Shown here in pieces: positions 21,970 through 32,488 of a stretch of 64,000 nucleotides of DNA. The position numbers and the translations under genes were made by a program. How positions within the stretch are numbered: position 1 is the first letter of the stretch; every line of letters begins with the position of its first letter. Source of the stretch: Pseudo-nitzschia pungens (Eukaryota; Bacillariophyta; Bacillariophyceae; Bacillariales; Bacillariaceae); the NCBI GenBank assembly GCA_037355855.1, contig CM074763.1, positions 1,302,001-1,366,000 on the forward strand, written 5' to 3'. The notes under the pieces are model-generated. The model was not told the DNA's origin, searched no databases, and was given only the letters and a program-made list of their open reading frames with translations.

Positions 21970-23601
21970 TTACTGAGCAACATTCTTGCTCCACTTTTTT
22001 GGAATTTTAGCGTCGTCTACGTTCGACCCACCAAGAATGTCTACCCGAAGGGACTCCGAACTTGCTTGTCCAAATTCGTTCAGTACGAAATCGTTCACCA
22101 GCCCTTGCGCACAGCAGTCTTGAAATACTTTCTTTACGATATCATCTCTCTTGGAGCCTGCTGGCATCAGTCTACTACATGCTTTGATGAACATACCCGT
22201 GATGGAGCTACTGATTCCGAGTTCTGGGCATGTCCTTACTTCTTTCAGCACGCTCAACGCAACCTGGAACGCCTCGAACTTTTCTTTGGAACTTCCATCG
22301 GTGTACGCACACGCTTTGAGCACCAAATAATTCAGATACAGAGATTTTCCATTGTATTTTTGAAGCAACCGATTCGCTCGGGCTGCCTTTCTCGAATCCT
22401 TCGTCCGTCCCACAATCCCCAGGGCCAGTCGAAAGATTCGCTCGTCCGAACCGGACTCTTCTCGCGCCAACAGTCCCTCCCGAATTTGCATGAGTTGTTC
22501 TACTTTCGATGCGACAGACGCTGCCGTGAACTTTCTTCCCCGTCCGTTGTACGCCTTCAACACCGCACGAACCGTGTCCGAATCTGGTTTGACGTGATGT
22601 TCCCCCTTTTGAAATCGTTCGATCATTTCGAACAACAAGGCTTCTGCCTCTTGTGTACCACGGTGGTAATTGGCACCGACCGATCGAATGAGCACGTTGT
22701 AAGCACTGGTTTGTGGCTCGAACCCTTCCTCTTCCATTTCAATGAAAAGAGATCGCACCGTTTCATCGCTATCTTCGTTTTCCGAGCAAGAAAGACGAGC
22801 CTTCATGAGTTGCACCCATGATTTGTGGTTTGCTCTTTCGTCGGAGAGAAGCGACCGGAACACGGATTCGGCGTTTTCGAGATCGCCAGCAATCCCGTGG
22901 GCCTTGATCAGTTTGTTGTACGCATCGGCGCTCGGCGCTTCTTGCCTTTCCAAGAGTTCTCGCACCTTGTCCGGTCGCTCTCTCATGGCCCAGGCATCCA
23001 TGACGCACAGATACGTGTCTTCGTTCGGTGGTGCCACGAAATCATTCGACTCGTCCTCCATCCGACCGAGAATGCGTTCCGCCTCGTCACCCCCGTCGGG
23101 GGCTTTGGAATAGGCGTGGACTTCCAGTATCAGGTTGTACACTTCTACCGTTGGAAAGAATATGGCTTCGTCGCTTTCTGCATAGGCCGTAAACATTTCG
23201 TCGAAAATTTCCTGGGCCGCGTTCACGGCCGAGGGGTCGGTCGATGTTGTTTGGGTCAGTCGTTGGAGTTCTTCCATCCATTCGGCTTTTTTCGCCCGGG
23301 CTTCTTCCGGATCGTAACTGGCAGCACCGTAATCATCATCGTCATCGTCGTTCAGGTATTCGATGAATTCATCCTCATCGTTTTCGACGGCTGCCGCGAA
23401 GAGCCTCGTCCCCGCAGATGGAACCAAAGGTGAAAAGCATCGACGGAACGGCGTCTCGTTCGTCGAAATGCACAGCGGTCTGGTGGTTGTTGGTTGAAGG
23501 GGATTTTTCATTACCAACGCACTCACATTTGTCATCGTGACGACTACCGCTAGCGCCAACAAGGAAGAATGAGAGACAACAACTGGATTTGAACCTGCCA
23601 T
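21970..23601 (-). CDS. Pentatricopeptide repeat (PPR) protein, 543 aa
   Basis: A single exon, with the start at the ATG at 23601. The N-terminus is hydrophobic (SLLALAVVVTMTNVSALV), a likely organelle or secretory signal. An acidic patch near residue 80 (NDDDDDDY) follows. PPR-like units are visible: VEVYNLILEVHAYSK, DTYLCVMDAWAMRE, ADAYNKLIKAHGIAGDLENA and TSAYNVLIRSVGANYHRGT. They cover about 150-370. PPR proteins bind organelle RNA and act in its processing, editing or translation. The plastid is likely from the signal but not proved. The gene is divergent from RCL1. Confidence 0.88.
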   Translation of the reverse strand: MAGSNPVVVSHSSLLALAVVVTMTNVSALVMKNPLQPTTTRPLCISTNETPFRRCFSPLVPSAGTRLFAAAVENDEDEFIEYLNDDDDDDYGAASYDPEEARAKKAEWMEELQRLTQTTSTDPSAVNAAQEIFDEMFTAYAESDEAIFFPTVEVYNLILEVHAYSKAPDGGDEAERILGRMEDESNDFVAPPNEDTYLCVMDAWAMRERPDKVRELLERQEAPSADAYNKLIKAHGIAGDLENAESVFRSLLSDERANHKSWVQLMKARLSCSENEDSDETVRSLFIEMEEEGFEPQTSAYNVLIRSVGANYHRGTQEAEALLFEMIERFQKGEHHVKPDSDTVRAVLKAYNGRGRKFTAASVASKVEQLMQIREGLLAREESGSDERIFRLALGIVGRTKDSRKAARANRLLQKYNGKSLYLNYLVLKACAYTDGSSKEKFEAFQVALSVLKEVRTCPELGISSSITGMFIKACSRLMPAGSKRDDIVKKVFQDCCAQGLVNDFVLNEFGQASSESLRVDILGGSNVDDAKIPKKWSKNVAQ

Positions 23602-24437
23602 GATGATGATTATTTTGATGATACGATCTGGTCAAGATCTCGATGAAAATGGCTGGTGTGTTTGGTACGGGTCTTGGTCTGTTGTCGCTTTTCGTATGTG
23701 ACTGTTTTGTTCTGTTTTCAAATGTAGGCGAAAATTGTTCCCAATATTTGTGGTGGTTGTTGTCTTGGTGTTAACGGGCAGCTGCGATAGCTGTGCTGTG
23801 GTAGGAGTACTACTTTGAATCGTTCTGACAAAGAATGCAATGAAGCTCGATAGATCTCCCGACATATCTTGCTGTACGAGTGCAAGTAAGGTTACCGTAC
23901 TACAGATGAGCATTCTTTGTTGGTGTGATTCTTCGGTATTTTTTTGCTGCGAGATGATGAATGATGTGTGATGTGATGTATGATGTGATGTTGACTGCGT
24001 GATGTGTCAAAACGGTCAAAACTTCCAAAACGTACGACGGTTGGACGACGTGCGAGGGATAGCCAATCAACAAAACACCCTAACTCCTAAGTCCAAACAC
24101 ATTCAACCGCGAGTCAAAAAAGTGATCGTCGTTGGTCGTTGTCAGCGAACCGACCGAGGACGATCCCAAAAAATACTTCTAATCTGTAAAACCTTCCATC
24201 GAATTGGTGCTGAATTCGACGAGTCGACATCGCACCCCGACCAAAACACTCGACGAAAGCCCGCACCGTCTCGCAGCTACTATTACCATTCCAATAACTC
24301 GGGACGAAAAACGAAAGGCAGACGCAGAAGGAGTCCCCAATCGTCACCGCGGTAGGAGGCAAATAAATACCAACAACGAGCATTGCATTCCCATTTTTTG
24401 GAGTCGGTGTGCGCCGAGAAGCAGCCGAAAGAAGAAA
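23602..24437. promoter_or_regulatory. Divergent promoter region between the PPR gene and RCL1
   Basis: This 836-base gap separates two genes transcribed away from each other. It contains one GTAAGGTTACCGTAC word near 23886 and a run of GATGATGTGTGATG-type repeats around 23950-23995. The frame continues upstream of 24438, but its peptide is not RCL1-like. A shared promoter is inferred from the geometry. Confidence 0.4.
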
Positions 24438-25679
24438 ATGAGCAAGAGCCGATCTCGAACTCTCCGTTTCGACGACGGAGCCGTGCAATTTCGACAACGA
24501 ATCGTGGTCAGTTTGTTGTCGCATCGACCACTCCTCATACGGAACATTCGAGCCGACGATCTGCAAAACCCCGGTTTGAAAGAATACGAAGCTAGCTTTT
24601 TGCGGCTGATCGATCAAATGACAAACGGCAGCAAGATGGAAATCAACAGCACCGGAACACAGTTGCGGTTCCAACCCGGCGGCTTGATGGGAGGAGATAT
24701 CCACCACGATTGTCCCAACAGCAGATCGATAGGATGGTTCGTGGAAGGAATCTTGCCACTGGCACCGTTTGGGAAGGAGAATCTGGAGGTCACCTTTACC
24801 GGAATCACGGATGGACTCTGCGAGGTCGATCCGTCCGTGGATTACTGGAAGCGATCGACCGCCCAAATATTTCGAGCCTTCGGGATAGGCGTGGACGACG
24901 ACGAAGACGAGAAACCCGAAATCGAGATCTTGCAGCGCGCCGCAGCACCAACCACCTCGGTCGAGAACGGCACCACGATGGCGAGCAACAACCCTAGCAG
25001 TTACACCGGCAAGGTCCGATTGACGTGCCCCATCGTGAAGCAATCGTTGACGTCCATCGATTGGGTCGACCCGGGACGCATCAAACGGATTCGAGGGAAT
25101 GCCATATCGTGCAAGATTGTCTCTTCCAGCATGGCCGCTCGGGTGGCGTACTCCGCCAAGGGTGTCTTCCATAGACTCCTTCCGGACGTTTGGATCCACA
25201 CCGATGTCCACACGCCGAAGCGCAACCGGTGTGGACCCAATCCGGGAATGATGATGGTGGTAACGAGTGAATCAGACACGGGGGTGACTCTGACGGCCGA
25301 ATGTTGCATGAGCCATCACAACCAACAACAGCAACAACAACAACATGCCGGTAAGAACAAGGCATCCAACACAAGGGGAGCGGAGCTTCCGGAAGACCTG
25401 GGAAAACGTGGCGCGTACATGCTATTAGAAGAAATCAGACGAGGTGGATGTATCGACACCTCGAGTCAATCGCTGGCCTTCTTGTGGATGGCTCTGACCC
25501 CCGAAGACGTATCGAGGATTCGGGTGGGAACCCTGTCGCAGTACTCGATCGAAACCCTGCGACTCATCAAACAAGCCTTTGACGTGGAATTCAAAGTGAC
25601 TCCCGATATGGAAACAAAAACAGTGCTACTGAGTTGCTTGGGGACCGGATACAGGAACATGGCAAAGGCGAGTACATAG
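24438..25679 (+). CDS. RCL1: RNA 3'-terminal phosphate cyclase-like protein (RCL1), 413 aa
   Basis: The start is placed at MSKSRSRTLRFDDG (ATG at 24438), which gives the normal N-terminus of the family. Conserved blocks are the RIVVSLLSHRPLLIRNIRAD region, FLRLIDQMTNGS, GTQLRFQPGGLMGG, and the SIGWFVEGILPLAPFGKENLEV and TGITDG blocks, followed by a DPSVDYWKRS block. A variable loop with a short Gln/His run lies near 295-305. RCL1 is a U3 snoRNP/SSU-processome partner that acts with Bms1 in early 18S rRNA processing in the nucleolus. It lacks true cyclase activity in other organisms. The length and block order fit the family well. Confidence 0.93.
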   Translation: MSKSRSRTLRFDDGAVQFRQRIVVSLLSHRPLLIRNIRADDLQNPGLKEYEASFLRLIDQMTNGSKMEINSTGTQLRFQPGGLMGGDIHHDCPNSRSIGWFVEGILPLAPFGKENLEVTFTGITDGLCEVDPSVDYWKRSTAQIFRAFGIGVDDDEDEKPEIEILQRAAAPTTSVENGTTMASNNPSSYTGKVRLTCPIVKQSLTSIDWVDPGRIKRIRGNAISCKIVSSSMAARVAYSAKGVFHRLLPDVWIHTDVHTPKRNRCGPNPGMMMVVTSESDTGVTLTAECCMSHHNQQQQQQQHAGKNKASNTRGAELPEDLGKRGAYMLLEEIRRGGCIDTSSQSLAFLWMALTPEDVSRIRVGTLSQYSIETLRLIKQAFDVEFKVTPDMETKTVLLSCLGTGYRNMAKAST

Positions 25680-26633
25680 AACACCTTGCTGTATTGCACT
25701 CGTTGCAATCTATATTATATTATATTCTAGAGAATTTTTTCTATCAATGAAACAGATTCACACAATCTAGTACTCGGCAGCCACCCCGGAATCTATCAAT
25801 TGATTCCAGTTGTTTTTTGCCAGGAGTGAGGAACTGTTTCGGTTGCGATTGCCTTTCTCGTTTCCGAGTGGTGTCTATCTTTCTCAAGAAAATGTAGCTA
25901 TACTTCTGGAACCTAACGATAAATTCGCAAGCAGTCGTTGGTTCCGGTGATCTGTTCCTATACCGTATCGAGAGATGCACTGCACAGTAGTTTCATTTGG
26001 ACTTCCTGGTATACTGTATTAATCTTGTTCTCAAACAAGATCCTGCTGACTTCTATTCGCTTCGTATTTTGAGTGAGGTACACGGACAAGTGCAACAGAG
26101 AGAACTTCGACGATTAAGCTACTCGTACAAATACGGGTAAAATCTTACCGGTACTGGTAGGTACCCGTACATAGTCTCTACTCTCAATCAACATTCAACA
26201 TGAAGTCCAGAGTCGTGCCTAAGGTTACGAGTAACTTAGCCTCACGAGTAACCTTAGTAGGACGTAAGTTTCGCTACCGGAGCGATTGAAAGATCCAGAA
26301 AGTTCGAAGTGAATCGAGAATCATCCAGCATCCAGCATCCTGCATCCAACTAATCCACCTGCTGTACGGTAAGGCTTCGGAGTCGATCGCACCCGATAAC
26401 TTACACGATACTCGATATCATTTGTCTTATTTTTGATTTTGTCTCATCAATCCACAATCCACAACACTGTAAGGTTAACCTTACCTGTGACAGTAAACAC
26501 ACTAAATCTGACACCCGAGCCAGTGTCAAGCAAGACCATTTCCCGATAGACATCCCCCTTCACCGAACCGCTTTCCCTTCTGAGTCCTAGAACGATCAAA
26601 GTTACAACAGAAAAGGAACCAAACCACCGCAAC
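25680..26633. other. Intergenic region, promoter of the UCH gene
   Basis: No gene is seen. The right half is rich in GTACCGGT and GTAACCTTAC words (26085-26270 and 26468-26486), including a near-palindrome GTAAGGTTAACCTTAC just upstream of the UCH start. A promoter role is plausible by position. Confidence 0.5.
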
Positions 26634-27347
26634 ATGACCAAAGAAGCGGGCAATTCCAAGAAACGATGGTTCCCACTGGAATCAAATCCGGCACTGATCA
26701 ATTCGTACATCCAAAAACTTGGATACGACACGTCAATATTTGAGTTCGTCGACGTCTTTTCCACGGAAGACTGGGCACTGGACATGATCCCGCAGCCAGT
26801 CGCAGCGGTTCTCATGCTGTATCCCCTGACAGAGATGCAAACCAGCAACACGGACGACGATGTCGTTGCCACCGCCGCAATGAAAGACAAGGTCTGGTTC
26901 ACGAAACAACGCATCGGAAATGCCTGCGGGACGATCGGATTGCTCCACGCCCTGCTCAATGCACCGGAGCCGATCCGTATCTTTCAGAAAGACTCCTGGC
27001 TAGAAAGCTTCGCGAACGACTGTCCTATTCCACTGGATCCCGTCGCAAAGGCCGAACGATTAGAGCTCGACTCGAAGATCGAAAAAATGCACGACGAAGC
27101 TACCTCGAGCGAAGCGAATGCGACCGATCGGGGCAGCGTCAACGACAAGGTTCTGACCCATTTCATCGCATTGGTCTGTGTTGAAAACAGACTGTACGAA
27201 CTGGATGGACGAAAGGCGGGACCCATTGATCACGGGCCAACGTCTCAGGCCACGCTTCTGAAGGATGCCACCGCGGTCGTCAAAAAGTTCATGGCGAAAG
27301 ATCCCACCGAAATGCGATTCACGATCACCGCGCTTGCTCCGAAATAA
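26634..27347 (+). CDS. Ubiquitin C-terminal hydrolase, UCH-L3 type (peptidase C12), 237 aa
   Basis: A single exon that starts MTKEAGNSKK. It opens with WFPLESNPALINSYIQKLG, the UCH N-terminal strand and helix. The catalytic set is visible: Gln92 and Cys98 in KQRIGNACGTIG, His176 in LTHFIALV, and Asp191 in LYELDGRK. The crossover-loop region is SSEANATDRGSVND. The length is normal for the UCHL1/UCHL3 group. The enzyme removes small adducts from the C-terminus of ubiquitin or NEDD8-like modifiers. The 3' end has a 26-base duplication (27330-27375) that repeats the last codons and the stop. Confidence 0.95.
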   Translation: MTKEAGNSKKRWFPLESNPALINSYIQKLGYDTSIFEFVDVFSTEDWALDMIPQPVAAVLMLYPLTEMQTSNTDDDVVATAAMKDKVWFTKQRIGNACGTIGLLHALLNAPEPIRIFQKDSWLESFANDCPIPLDPVAKAERLELDSKIEKMHDEATSSEANATDRGSVNDKVLTHFIALVCVENRLYELDGRKAGPIDHGPTSQATLLKDATAVVKKFMAKDPTEMRFTITALAPK

Positions 27348-27681
27348 TGCGAACTGCGCTTGCTCCGAAATAATGGGTTGATGAATCGAAACGAAATAAA
27401 CGAACTGCATCTATACCGTACAAACAAATGAGCATCGTAAAATAGAATTTTACTCGGACACTCCTGAATACTCACGTACTGCACTTCTAGGAATCATGCA
27501 ATGCGTGCTGAAATAGATCGCACAGATAGGAACAACAGGGAGAGGGCTAGCTTTTTATGGTACATTTTGCATCACCACCAAATTTTCCTTTCACAATACT
27601 TCAAACTAAGCTAGACTAGATTCTAGAGGACTATCAAGCGAAAAAATTGAGTTCCTGCCTCCTTACTTGCTGATTTCGGCA
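27348..27681. other. Convergent gap between UCH and ferrochelatase
   Basis: This 334-base gap should hold both 3' UTRs. The left end has the second copy of the 20-base word GCGCTTGCTCCGAAATAATG (27330 and 27356). Nothing else stands out. Confidence 0.55.
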
Positions 27682-29532
27682 TTATCCTTTGATTTTGTAC
27701 AAGTCGCCGTCTGCTCCTACTCCACCCACGCCACCGGCGCTGACTGCCACAGAATCGTCGAGGGCTTCCAGGTCGATTCCTTCAATGTTGTTGGCGATGC
27801 ATGTTTCGGTGACTGTTTGCGCCGGTTCGTTCAGGGCTTCGTATACCATGTCGGCCATGTCGGCAATGAATGTGGGGTCGGTATTGGGTGCGGGGCACCT
27901 GCGCCAGTTGGAAATACCGGATTCCTCGGCGAGTTCACGGTATTCAATGTCGATTTCTTCCAGCGTTTCTATGTGTTCCGAGACGAAACTGATTGGGACC
28001 ACCACCAGATTCTGCACTCCGCTTTTCCCGAGGTCCGGCAGGACATCGTCCGTGTACTGTTTGCGAAAAACATGGAGAGAAGGGGTCGTCGTGAGCAAAT
28101 CACGCACTCAATAATCAGGTCGGGAGCTACCTGTACCTCTAGATCACTAACACTTCGTCATAAAAATACGAGCCAGATATGACTCAACCAAAGATCGAGT
28201 CTCCAAAACTCATTTCGCACTTACTGGTCGGAGCCATTCGATTGGACCAACGCGTGATTGGTAACTCAAATGAATTGTTAAATCCTCGGGACTGTTCGTT
28301 TCGTAGAGCTTGCTTTTGATAGCGTCTATGCACTTTTCCATTTGCTTTTGGTACGGATCGCCGGCTTCGATGTACGACTTGGGTACCCCGTGTGCCGAAA
28401 AGAGAACGTGCATCGACGACAAATCGGGGGCATTCTTTTTGGCTTCGGCCTTTTCAGCTTCGGTAAAACTGTCGACTTCCTTCTGAATGAGATCCGACAT
28501 TGCCTTCACATACCCAGGTCGGTCGTACCAGCTAGGAACTACGGTGTGTACCATATCTCCATAGGATCGTTTCGAAAAATCTTCTTGCAGGACCCGAAGC
28601 GAGCTCCCTGAGGTAGAGATGGAGAACTGAGGATACAGAGGAAGAATCACTAGGGCCTTTATTTTGTCTCTGCGAATTGCTTCCAGAGCGTCTTCCGTGT
28701 ATGGTTTCCAATACCGCATTCCTACGTAGGTTTTGATCGGCATCTTGAACTTAGATTCAAAGGACTCCGACAGCAACTTCGCCTGCGCGTTGGTATATTT
28801 CAAAATCGGAGATCCTCCTCCGATGCTTTCGTACGCAGCCCTGCTTTTGGGTGCTCGTCTTTTCGCAATAAACCCAGCAATGATGTTCTGAAGTGGTGCA
28901 AGCGGACCCGGCAGTCGAATAATATCTGGATCCGCGAACAAGTTAAAAAGAAATTCTACTCGATTTCAAGGATAATTGTTGCCGTTGAGGAGAGAAAGAA
29001 ACATATTGAATAAGCAAGGGAAAAAAAAGCTCTGATGCGATCAAGCAACGCTTTTTGGTCTGCGCCTTTGATCACGATCGTTTGGAATTCAATTGTATTG
29101 TATCATTCTTTGTTGTCTGGCCTCGCACCATCGCATTACTGAATGAAACGCACCTTCTACATCGTCACCAGTAGTAGGACCCCCCAGATTCAAAAACAGA
29201 ACCCCAAGCCCACCATCATTGGAATCGTCGACAGGCGACGAGGCCATTGATGGAGGTGATGATAATGAAATCCCTGTTGCTGCCCTTAACTCTGTTGTTC
29301 TTTTGCTTTTGCTCTTTGTATTGAATTGATCAGAGGACGGCGACGGCGTTGCAAGGAGTCGCGATGCTGTCCTAAGTTCTCCATTGTATTTATCAAAGCC
29401 ATTAATGCTCTCGACATCAAATATTGAGACTGAATGAGTTCTCACCCCTTGCATAAACGCAGTTGCTACGTTGTCGGCAAGCAAGAGAGATGACAGCGAC
29501 AACAGAACGCAGATCCTACAGTGTATTCTCAT
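27682..29532 (-). CDS. Ferrochelatase, plastid-targeted, three exons, 494 aa
   Basis: Exons are 29154-29532, 28225-28955 and 27682-28056. The first intron (198 bases) is phase 1 and the second (168 bases) is phase 0, both GT-AG. They join DDVEE with [11 protein letters not shown] and EWLRP with YTDDVLPD, restoring the family pattern. The catalytic His is in [11 protein letters not shown] and the acid in [13 protein letters not shown]. The N-terminus has a signal peptide ([19 protein letters not shown]) followed by FMQG, an ASAF-type plastid motif, then a Ser-rich stretch to about 110. The enzyme inserts Fe(II) into protoporphyrin IX, the last step of heme synthesis. The C-terminus ends with a Gly-rich piece and no chlorophyll-binding-like helix. 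Confidence 0.95.
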
Positions 29533-30506
29533 GTTGCCGTATTCTTCTATTTCAACGAGAAAGGATGAAACGTTCAACGTGTAACGACTAACGACCTTGC
29601 ACACTTTTTATTTTGTATCATCCCAAGTTGAGAGGACTAACAGTTCGATCGCGTTCCCACAACTCCAAGGATTCTCGAGGTTAGTGCTTATCCAGGTTCG
29701 AAGCGAAGGTAAACAAGGCGAAACTGTTCAGCATCAAGTTTCAAGTATCAAGTTTCAGCAATCTCCACAAATTGAAGATGGATGTGCACGACGAGTTGCG
29801 CTATCCAACACGGTAATCTTATTCGTAATGGTACCGGTACAGGTTCATGCCAATAAAAATCATGGAGAGGTGATGACTCATGATGTCAGAAAGTTTCTCG
29901 TTCCTCCTCGTTTCATGGTGGAAAAAATAAAAAATACGTACATCTGCCTTACATCATCCATACGTACCGGTACCTGGTACCGTACCTTCTGACCTTCATT
30001 ATTTGAAGGGATAGTCTCGGCGTTTTGATCCCCTAATATATTGTGTACCTATCGTACTCCCCCTAAACTATCAATACCGACGGACTAACCGAGTCACTTT
30101 CCGGAGCCATCTTCTTCAGCGGCCACTGTGCTCCCTTTCCTGCCTGGAATCGTCCTTGTCACTAGCCATCGAGATGCGTATAATCCACCAATTCTCAACT
30201 CAGGCACCAATTCGCACCATGGCATCACGAATCAACTTTACGTCGCTTTTTGATTATTATGAACCGGCAATTTATGAGGCGGAGTATTCCCCATCTTTAT
30301 CGTCAACATTCAGTGGTTTTACGGGTGGAGCCAACTGATATCCATGGACCCATGGACCCCGCGGAGGTATGTCATAGTACCGCCATTTCTTTATTTCTTC
30401 ACAAGAGTCAGGTGGATTGCCGACTTCTATTTTTGTCCGTTTCCTCTTTAACACTCATTATACCTATTTGTTCCCTCCGTCAGGATGCCCTTTGTTGGTC
30501 CACAAC
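29533..30506. other. Intergenic stretch upstream of ferrochelatase
   Basis: The left end is the ferrochelatase promoter. A short frame from the ATG at 30174 to 30338 (54 codons) has a natural-looking composition (FDYYEPAIYEAEYSPSL) but no support. Words of the TACCGGTA kind lie at about 29831 and 29966. Confidence 0.45.
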
Positions 30507-30567
30507 GGATAAAGGTTTGGCGCCAACAGATAAAGGTTTGGCGCCAACGGATAAAGGTTTGGCGCCA
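30507..30567 (+). repeat. Tandem repeat, 21-base unit x 3
   Basis: The unit is GGATAAAGGTTTGGCGCCAAC. It is repeated nearly perfectly three times, with the GGCGCC palindrome inside. The second copy starts AGATAAAGG. It lies just left of the large foldback. Confidence 0.9.
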
Positions 30568-30672
30568 CATTTAGTTATCGTAAAAATAGAAAACCAATGC
30601 GGACCAATAGGGGACAGGCAGACAGTGGGGAAGCGGACAGGAAGAAGGGGGACAGACAGACAGTGGAGAAGC

Positions 30673-31020
30673 GGACCAGTCGCGTACGATTTATACCAGT
30701 TGTACATACCCTGGGTATAGCATCCGCACTAGCACAGTGTAGCTGAGTGCTACAGGTTTAGGGTTGCAAATGCTACCCTACCATGCTACCATGCTAAGAT
30801 ACTATGCTACCGCCGGGGTCGGGTCATTGGTGTGCAATATGTACTATGACCGGACACCTAACCCAAACAGTTATTAAGCGAGCTAGTATAGTATCTTAGC
30901 ATGGTAGCATGGTAGGTTAGCATTAGGAACCCTAACCCTGTAGCACTCAGCTACACTGTGCTAGTGTGGATGCTATACCCGGGGTATGTACAAGTGGTAT
31001 AAATCGTATGCGACTGGTCC
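30673..31020. repeat. Foldback element: long imperfect inverted repeat
   Basis: The left arm (about 30673-30810) and right arm (about 30885-31020) are reverse complements over about 135 bases, from GGACCAGTCGC at the outer left to GCGACTGGTCC at the outer right. The spacer is about 75 bases. The arms carry the TAGCATCC, GTGTAGCTGAGTGCTACA and CCATGCTACCATGCTAAG words also found at 639-782. It fits a non-autonomous foldback or MITE-like element. No protein is encoded and no clear target duplication was recognised. Confidence 0.85.
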
Positions 31021-31263
31021 TTAGGGAGTTTTACGTAGAGATGGGGGAACAGACAGTACGTGTGATTCTACAGGGAAAATTCTGGTAGTTCTGTCCAGAG
31101 TTGCGGGCAATGGAATAGAAGTACTACTTTTGGCCCTGTAGAATTTACGTAGGGGGGGAAAGACAGACGATTGGATGAGCCAATGAAAAAATTCAATTTT
31201 TTTATGTAGAATTTGTACCGGGAGCTCAGTAGAAAATTAATTTGACGAAATATAGGTGTGATC

Positions 31264-31515
31264 GATAGAGGTGCAGCAGGTCGACGCGATAGAGGTGCAG
31301 CAGGTCGACGCGATGGAGGTGCAGCAGGTCGACGCGATGGAGGTGCAAGATGCGAGCGATAGAGGTGCAAGACGCGAGCGATAGAGGTGCAGACGCAAGA
31401 GATAGAGGTATGTTGCTCTTTTAACACTTACAGAGAGGTGCAAGTCGATAGAGGTGCAAGTTGATAGAGGTGCGAGCGATTGTGGTGCGATTCGATGGAG
31501 GAGGTGCGATTCGAT
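31264..31515 (+). repeat. Tandem GATAGAGGTGC array, locus 1
   Basis: It begins with three full 24-base units, GATAGAGGTGCAGCAGGTCG then ACGC (31264, 31288 and 31312, the last with ATGG). It then decays into variants with spacing of 16-24 bases, all keeping GATAGAGGTGC or close forms. A second array with the same core lies at 47252-47390. The longer reading frames here are a by-product of the repeat. Confidence 0.88.
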
Positions 31516-31905
31516 AGAAATGCGAATAATTAAGTGTAAAGTTACTTAAGTACAGTTGGTGCTTAATTAAGAAGAAGAACGTTCTGACGTAGGTACGTTC
31601 ATCCCATCTGAACATATCCGCGTTAATCTTTTTCCGACCGATATTTCAGATTTTTCTTGTTTCGCGAACCAACCCTCGCGAGTTCGAGTCGTACCGGTAT
31701 CCGGTAACCTTACGCTCCAGTTTAAATCCGCGTTATTTTCGAAAGCCGAAGTGCACGTCTCGCAGAACGAACCGTGTGATGCTCCTTGTCGTACGGTATT
31801 ATCAACCTTAGTCGAACGCTTAATAACATCGTCGTCATTCCGAGCACTCCATTAAAGATCTTTAACGCTCCATAGTCTCAAACATACCAGACCAAATCCA
31901 GAATT

Positions 31906-32115
31906 ATGTCCAGCAACCAAAGTATTCCGTGGGCTGCAGCTGTTCTATTGGACGGAAATGCAACAGGAAACGGCACGACCAACAACGTTCCGGTTGCTGT
32001 TCCTGTCGAGGCCGACGACGAAAATATCCCATTTGTCGAAGCCGTTCTGATTCCCGACGACACAGGAGAAGCTAATGTTACCAAAGGAGGATCGGATAAT
32101 GCCACTTCTGCATGA
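31906..32115 (+). CDS. Putative small protein, 69 aa, unknown
   Basis: An ATG opens a frame with a regular composition (Val/Ala/Pro/Asp-rich, for example VAVPVEADDENIPFVEAVL). It ends in NATSA and a stop. No domain was recognised. The stop codon lies inside an exact 80-base duplication (32085-32244), so the 3' end may have been altered. It could be a real short gene, a first exon, or chance. Confidence 0.3.
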   Translation: MSSNQSIPWAAAVLLDGNATGNGTTNNVPVAVPVEADDENIPFVEAVLIPDDTGEANVTKGGSDNATSA

Positions 32116-32244
32116 CTCGTTCAATCAAAAGTTCAGTGAATCACAAGCAGGGGTCAGTCTACACAGGAGGATCGGATAATGCCACTTCTGCATGACTCGT
32201 TCAATCAAAAGTTCAGTGAATCACAAGCAGGGGTCAGTCTACAC
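32085..32244 (+). repeat. Exact 80-base tandem duplication
   Basis: The sequence from AGGAGGATCGGATAATGCC at 32085 to CAGTCTACAC at 32164 is repeated directly at 32165-32244. Eighty is not a multiple of three, so it would break any reading frame that ran through it. A smaller direct repeat of about 29 bases (TTAATTTAATGTCTAATGTT type) lies near 32366-32421. Confidence 0.92.
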
Positions 32245-32488
32245 GAGACACCGTCGGCGTTTCCGAGAGAACCATCCAAGGCGATGGCGCTCGTTCTTCG
32301 ACACACAGATGGACCCAGATTGGTTCCCACAATTTTTCCTATCAAGTTGCAAGAAAATTTGAATTTGGTTAATTTAATGTCTAATGTTCAAATGGTTAAT
32401 TTAATGTCTAATGTTCAAATTTTATCAATAATGTGAAAATTCTGTAAATCTATGTGCAGTCGATCCTTTTGCTCGCAATAGCAATCAG

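Noticed and set aside
24114..25211. A 365-codon minus-strand open frame
   Set aside because: It is the shadow of RCL1, which has full family blocks on the plus strand.
31264..31515. Possible CRISPR array
   Set aside because: The units run with no unique spacers of constant length, there are no cas genes and the genome is eukaryotic. It is a simple tandem repeat.
31671..31700. TCGCGAGTTCGAGTCGTACC as a tRNA T-arm
   Set aside because: No acceptor, D or anticodon stem could be drawn around it.
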